Origin: Vitis vinifera
Lineage: Eukaryota > Streptophyta > Magnoliopsida > Vitales > Vitaceae
NCBI RefSeq assembly: GCF_030704535.1
Contig: NC_081815.1
Location: 3,115,001-3,179,000 of the forward strand
Reading direction: 5' to 3'
Length of the DNA: 64,000 nucleotides
A program made the translations under genes and the position numbers. Below are positions 59,489 to 64,000 of this stretch, in pieces (position 1 is the stretch's first letter; each line of letters opens with the position of its first letter). Under the pieces are notes generated by a model. It saw only the letters and a program-made list of their open reading frames with translations, was not told the origin of the DNA and searched no databases.

Positions 59489-61086
59489 ATGGCGATGGAC
59501 ACTCCAGAGCAGCCCACTGTGGTTGAATCCCATCAACCTCAGGCTTCAGAGGCTGGCGGTGCTTCTCGCAAAAAGTCTTCTCTCAACAAATTTTCGCTTG
59601 TCTGTGCGCTTCTTGCTTCCACTTGCTCTATTCTATTGGGTTATGGTGAGTTCCCTTTCAATCGTTTCTCTTCTCTTTTTCAAAGTCGAAATTTTGGTTG
59701 CGATTCTGGATTGTGGGTTTTTTTTTTTTTTTTTCTGTAGACATTGGGGTGATGAGCGGTGCAGTGCTTTACATTAAGGATGAAATCCACATCAGTTCAG
59801 TTCAAGTGGAGATATTGGTGGGGTCTCTGAATGTGTGTTCTTTGATCGGATCACTCGCCTCCGGCAAGACTTCCGATTTGATTGGTAGGCGCTACACCAT
59901 TGTCTTGGCTGCAGCCACCTTTCTAATTGGTGCACTGCTAATGAGTCTTGCACCCTCATATCTGTTCCTCATGGCCGGAAGGGTGGTGGCCGGAATCGGC
60001 GTCGGGTACTCCCTCATGATCGCACCAGTCTACACCGCCGAGCTTTCTCCGGCCATGACCCGAGGCTTCCTCACTTCACTCCCTGAAGTCTTCATCACCT
60101 TCGGTATCCTACTGGGCTACATCGCCAACTACGCCTTGGCAGGCCTCCCACCGAAAATCAACTGGAGAATGATGCTCGGTATCGCGGCAGTGCCAGCAAT
60201 CGTCATCGGAATCAGTGTAATTGGAATGCCTGAATCCCCTCGGTGGCTCGTCATGAAAGGCCGGATAAGCCAGGCAAAGCAAATTCTGATCAGAACATCC
60301 GATGATGAAGAGGAAGCTGAGTTGAGACTCTCCGAAATCATGAGAGAGGCTTCCACCACCACCTCTGCCGAGTGGAGTGGACAAGGGGTTTGGATGGAAT
60401 TGCTCTGCAGGCCGTCCAAGCCCATCCGTCGAATCCTCGTGGCAGCAATAGGAATGAATTTTTTCATGCAAGCTTCAGGAAATGACGCCGTTGTGTACTA
60501 CTCGCCGGCGGTGTTCGAGAACGCAGGAATAAACGACCGGAGACAGCTGGTGGGGGTGACGATCATCATGGGAATTACCAAGACGGCGTTCGTTTTGGTC
60601 TCCGCACTTTTCTTGGACCGTTACGGGAGACGGCCCCTTCTGTTATTGGGGTCAATAGGCATGGCCGTATCGCTAGGTGGGCTGGCGTTGGGCTCCAAAT
60701 ATCTGGAAGACTCGGAACACAAGCCCACATGGGCAATTGCTTTGTGCGTGGTGGCAGTGTGCGCCGATGTGTCCTTCTTCTCAATTGGGCTGGGGCCCAT
60801 CACGTGGGTGTACTCGTCGGAGATATTTCCGACGAGGCTCCGAGCACAGGGTACGAGCATGGCCGTATCCGTGAACCGGTTGGTGAGTGGGGTGGTGGCC
60901 ATGACATTTCTGAGCATTTCCAAGGCCATTACATTTGGAGGTATGTTTTTAGTGTTCTGTGGAGTCATGGTGATTGGTTCAATTTTCTTCTACTTCTTTA
61001 TACCGGAAACCAAAGGCAAGTCACTAGAAGATATTGCTACCCTTTTCGAGGATAAACCCTTACTTACCGATAGCACCAGAGACTAG
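59489..61086 (+). CDS. Polyol/monosaccharide transporter (PLT/PMT family, MFS)
   Basis: Plasma-membrane proton symporter family for linear polyols, myo-inositol and hexoses. Two exons, 59489-59645 and 59741-61086, 500 residues, the usual length. GYD.GVMSGA spans the intron. GRRYT (loop 2-3), PESPRWL (end of helix 6), DRYGRRPLLL (loop 8-9), GLGPITWVYSSEIFP (helix 10) and PETKGKSLE (C-terminus) are standard sugar-porter motifs; twelve hydrophobic segments can be followed. It most resembles probable polyol transporters of the At2g18480/At4g36670 type; substrate cannot be assigned. ATG 59489 is followed by a second in-frame ATG at 59495. The intron is only 95 bp with an 18-T tract before the acceptor. 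Confidence 0.94.
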
Positions 61087-61339
61087 AAGAATTTGCGGGT
61101 CTGCGTTCTAGTTTTTTATTTTCTAATCATTACTTGAATTGAATTGAATTGAATTGAATGTTTATTTGATGATATGTTGCATTGTTCCATAGGATTACTT
61201 TTCTACAAGTAGTAACTAGTAACCAAATACCCACTCTCTTCCCACCTTATCTAATCCCAAAACTAACTAAATAAGACTCTACTCTCCTAATCTTGACCAA
61301 GTCCTAACCAAGGAATCTCTTCACCAAATACATATCTAA

Positions 61340-61945
61340 TATATCAGGTGTCCGTCGATCCCAATAAAAAGAAGATATATCCATCAACCCATATTTTCAG
61401 ATATTTTATCCATATTTCATCGGTTTTTCAAAATTTTCCTTATGAATCACTAATATTTTAGGATATTTTACTGATTTTTTCATTTTTTAAATAAATTAAT
61501 TCTAATTATTTTGTTTTTTTATATTTGATTTAATTTATCATAAAAAATATAAAAACATGATTTTTTTTTATATATAATCTATATATTTATTAAAATTTAA
61601 AAATTATTTATATTATTATTTATTTCATATCATTGAATACATTTAAATTAAAATAATCATAATTTTAATATTAAATATATTTTAAAATTAGACCTGTTAT
61701 CATAATATTATTATAAAATAATATATAATGCAACTTAATGATAAATGTGGAGGATATTATTATCAAATATGATAAATTATATATATCATTTAAAAAATTT
61801 AAAATATTTATTTTTATTTCTTGTATAATTTTTGAGAGTTTCTCTTAATATTTTTAAAATTTGTATTAATTTATTATATTTTTCTTTAAAACATCGGTAA
61901 TATATTCATAATTATCGATATTTTTATAATGTTTCAATCCTAACC
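61340..61945 (-). mobile_element. TATATCG-rich repetitive element, copy 2 (inverted)
   Basis: Reverse-complement relative of the 48959-49771 element. Shared stretches include TTTATCATATTTGATAATAA, TTTAATTTTAAAATATAT-type sequence and the ATCGATATTTTTAT end. Edges are approximate and no target duplication is found. Lies about 250 bp downstream of the transporter stop. Confidence 0.6.
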
Positions 61946-64000
61946 AAATAACAAATAATGTAATATTTGAATAAAATGAAAATCATTAAACTACTCGTAA
62001 TCAGATAAGGGTTTCAAACTAAATAGAGAATTATCTCGGGTTTTTAACCAATTTTGAATTTCATTGAAGTGGATTTAAAAAAAAAATAATTTTAACATAT
62101 TTGTTACCGTATCCTTATCACGTAGAGAAGATCTTGAGAGGAAATCCTGAGGCTTTGTGAGACAATCCAATCCTAAATCGAAATGTGGACTTCAGGGACG
62201 TACTGGGAAATCCTATATCTGAGTAGCATAAAGGTGAAAAGCTATGTGAAGGACAAAACTTTTGTATTGGGAAATCCTGTGGCCCTGCTATGCTGGCATT
62301 CTGGTAAACATGGAAACAAAGGAAATCAGGAAGCCTACCCCTATAGCAGGCCATCATGTACCACACAGCCGAAACTAAACTGCACCCTACTTGTCAAGAC
62401 AAACCTTTGTTTATTTACTTTTTACAATTTTAACAGGGAGATAGATGCCCTTGCTTATTTTCGTCCACTGGGGATTGGTGAACCTGTTACCATCCTCACT
62501 GAATTCCTTAACCATATCCTTGTTTGGATAGCAGGAAAATACTAACATTACTTCTATAACAAAGAAGGTGATAAAATCTGCGAACTATGCAGTATCAAAG
62601 TGTGACAAATTTTGGATTACTTAGCATCAGATTGATTCAATTGTAAGCACAGTATTTGTTAGTAAAAATTGGATACTGAGGATATTGTTGCAGAGGCATG
62701 ATCGATGTAAGACAAATCGACAGGGTCACGGGCCCTGACCTTGCTGAAACTGATGGACGAAATGGTTTGATCCATGACATGGGAGTAATGCTGTGATGCA
62801 CATTTCTCAGCCCCCCCACCCCACCTGGTTGCTTTTTCAATGGGTCAGTGCCTGCAAGTGTAGGGCTTTGTTCATTCAAACACTGCTGCTACTTACTGTT
62901 CAAGTGAAAAATGTAGCAATAAGGGTATGCAGTCCATGGGTGATGAGTGACTTACAACCTTGGCTCAATATCCTTGTCTTGTTCTTGAATATTATTCCAT
63001 GAAAGGTCGTAATTATGGTAAGTTCATGTATGTTTTGGAGAATTATTGTAGTTAAAGCCAAGGATAAGAGACAAGTTCACATGAAAATTGGTACTAAAAT
63101 GACCTTGCCAAAAGTCATAATCCACATGGAAATCAGCCCCCTCACCCCAGCACCCCCCTTCAGGGATGGGGTTTGAAATTTTCAGAGCCCTTTTGAGCAT
63201 ATAACCAAAGCATCAAAGCCAGCAACAGCTAGCTCAGGAAATCTATGTCATGGGCAATGGTTTGTATCCTCTTGTCACTGAGCTAATATCAACTTGAAAA
63301 GCTGAATCCAACTTATCAAAACTGTCTGTTAGCTTTTGGTAAGAGCTTTTGGAGCGAAGGGAAAGATCGGGTTTCACTCTTTTGATGCTTTTTTGTATTG
63401 CTTGGAAGTTTCTAAGACTCGAAGATTCTCTCATTGTGTGTGTGAGAGGGAGAGCCCTTGACCTTATGCTTCCAAGGATATATGGCCCCCCCTCCCCTCC
63501 CGCCCTTTTGGGGAATTGAGATGGGGCACTCTCTAATCAATTTCTCGGTGAGCCAAAGCTTTAGGCCTCTTCATTTGTATTTTAACCAACGCAGAACTTT
63601 GAACCAGACAACAGCATGTTGACAAGATTTCATTTGATAAAAAAACCCACTAGAAATTTTTTTTGTATATGGATTATAAAATTTGACAGCATGAAACATG
63701 GAAAAGGTGACACATTGCCTTTGCCTTTGTTCTTCCCTATATACTTAATCCTCACATCTCATACATGGGTATTCAGCGCTAATCTCTCCTTAATATACGG
63801 GTAGAAGACGAAAAATTACTTCTAAAGTGAATAAAAAATTAGGTATTAGCCTTTTCACGGAATGATCACTGTATGGGCTTTGATATCTGGGGGGAAGATC
63901 CTACTCTTCACGTGTCTCGATCTCCAAATCCTTCGATATGGCTTGTAAAGATGGTGGCTTCATAGGAAATGTAATTGACTACACACTGAGGATTTTCTCT
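61946..64000. other. Terminal spacer, no confident gene
   Basis: No family is recognised. A 120-codon plus-strand frame (62183-62545) and an 80-codon minus-strand frame (62637-62879) have no domain, partner exon or splice context. Runs of C (about 62812 and 63487) are present. One small open frame is listed separately. Confidence 0.4.
63243..63434 (-). CDS. Possible small protein, 63 residues, unknown
   Basis: Minus-strand ATG at 63434 opens a 63-residue frame with balanced, non-repetitive composition (MRESSSLRNFQAIQ... ending YKPLPMT) and a stop at 63243-63245. It follows a CT/CA-rich leader-like stretch (CTCTCCCTCTCACACACACA). Ser/Lys/Arg-rich, no signal peptide, no known family. It could be chance. 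Confidence 0.2.
   Translation of the reverse strand: MRESSSLRNFQAIQKSIKRVKPDLSLRSKSSYQKLTDSFDKLDSAFQVDISSVTRGYKPLPMT

Noticed and set aside
62183-62545. 120-codon plus-strand frame
   Set aside because: No recognisable family and no supporting exon structure; composition resembles random AT-rich DNA.
62637-62879. 80-codon minus-strand frame
   Set aside because: Considered as a 3' exon of a neighbouring gene, but no acceptor/partner exon could be identified in the window.

Overview
This window is nuclear DNA from a dicot plant. Genes are split by long AT-rich introns with canonical plant splice sites. Several products are plant-specific or plastid-targeted, such as NYC1, plastid TilS and a PERK kinase. 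The introns and spacers carry plant-type LINE, SINE, Ty1-copia and TIR-element debris. Sequence style and gene order suggest a core rosid, most likely grapevine (Vitis); the species call is inference from memory, not measured.

Layout (strand, coding span): PPR protein (-, 371-4286, truncated by the window start); Mpv17/PMP22 membrane protein (+, 6935-11284); tRNA(Ile)-lysidine synthase RSY3/TilS (-, 11716-21307, 11 exons); site-1 protease S1P/SBT6.1 (+, 22033-30029, 10 exons); proline-rich receptor kinase PERK1-like (-, 32185-37560, 8 exons); chlorophyll b reductase NYC1 (-, 42443-47308, 10 exons); ankyrin/AAA ATPase (+, 50638-54853, 7 exons); plastid-type TraB protein (+, 55553-58863, 5 exons); polyol/monosaccharide transporter (+, 59489-61086, 2 exons). 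I rebuilt every exon chain by hand. Each internal junction keeps phase, and every complete gene ends in a stop at the length expected for its family.

The genes do not form one pathway. As far as I recall, the Mpv17, TilS, PERK and ankyrin/AAA genes correspond in order to a short stretch of Arabidopsis chromosome 3 (At3g24570-At3g24530). S1P and NYC1 are interleaved here but lie elsewhere in Arabidopsis. This would be ordinary conserved microsynteny followed by gene loss after duplication.

The main unusual observations are as follows. The last S1P exon is tandemly duplicated, and the copy is still open and spliceable, which would give an alternative cytosolic tail. S1P also has a GC-AG first intron and an arginine-rich upstream ORF. 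TilS intron 7 holds decayed extra copies of exon 7, one interrupted by a LINE tail with target-site duplications. Two S1P introns hold insertions of only 17-31 bp with target-site duplications that look like almost completely 5'-truncated LINEs. PERK1 intron 1 holds a 110-bp tRNA-derived SINE with perfect 15-bp target-site duplications. A TATATCG-rich repeat family occurs twice in opposite orientation. I found no CRISPR array, rRNA or tRNA gene, and nothing I would call a wholly new biological system.
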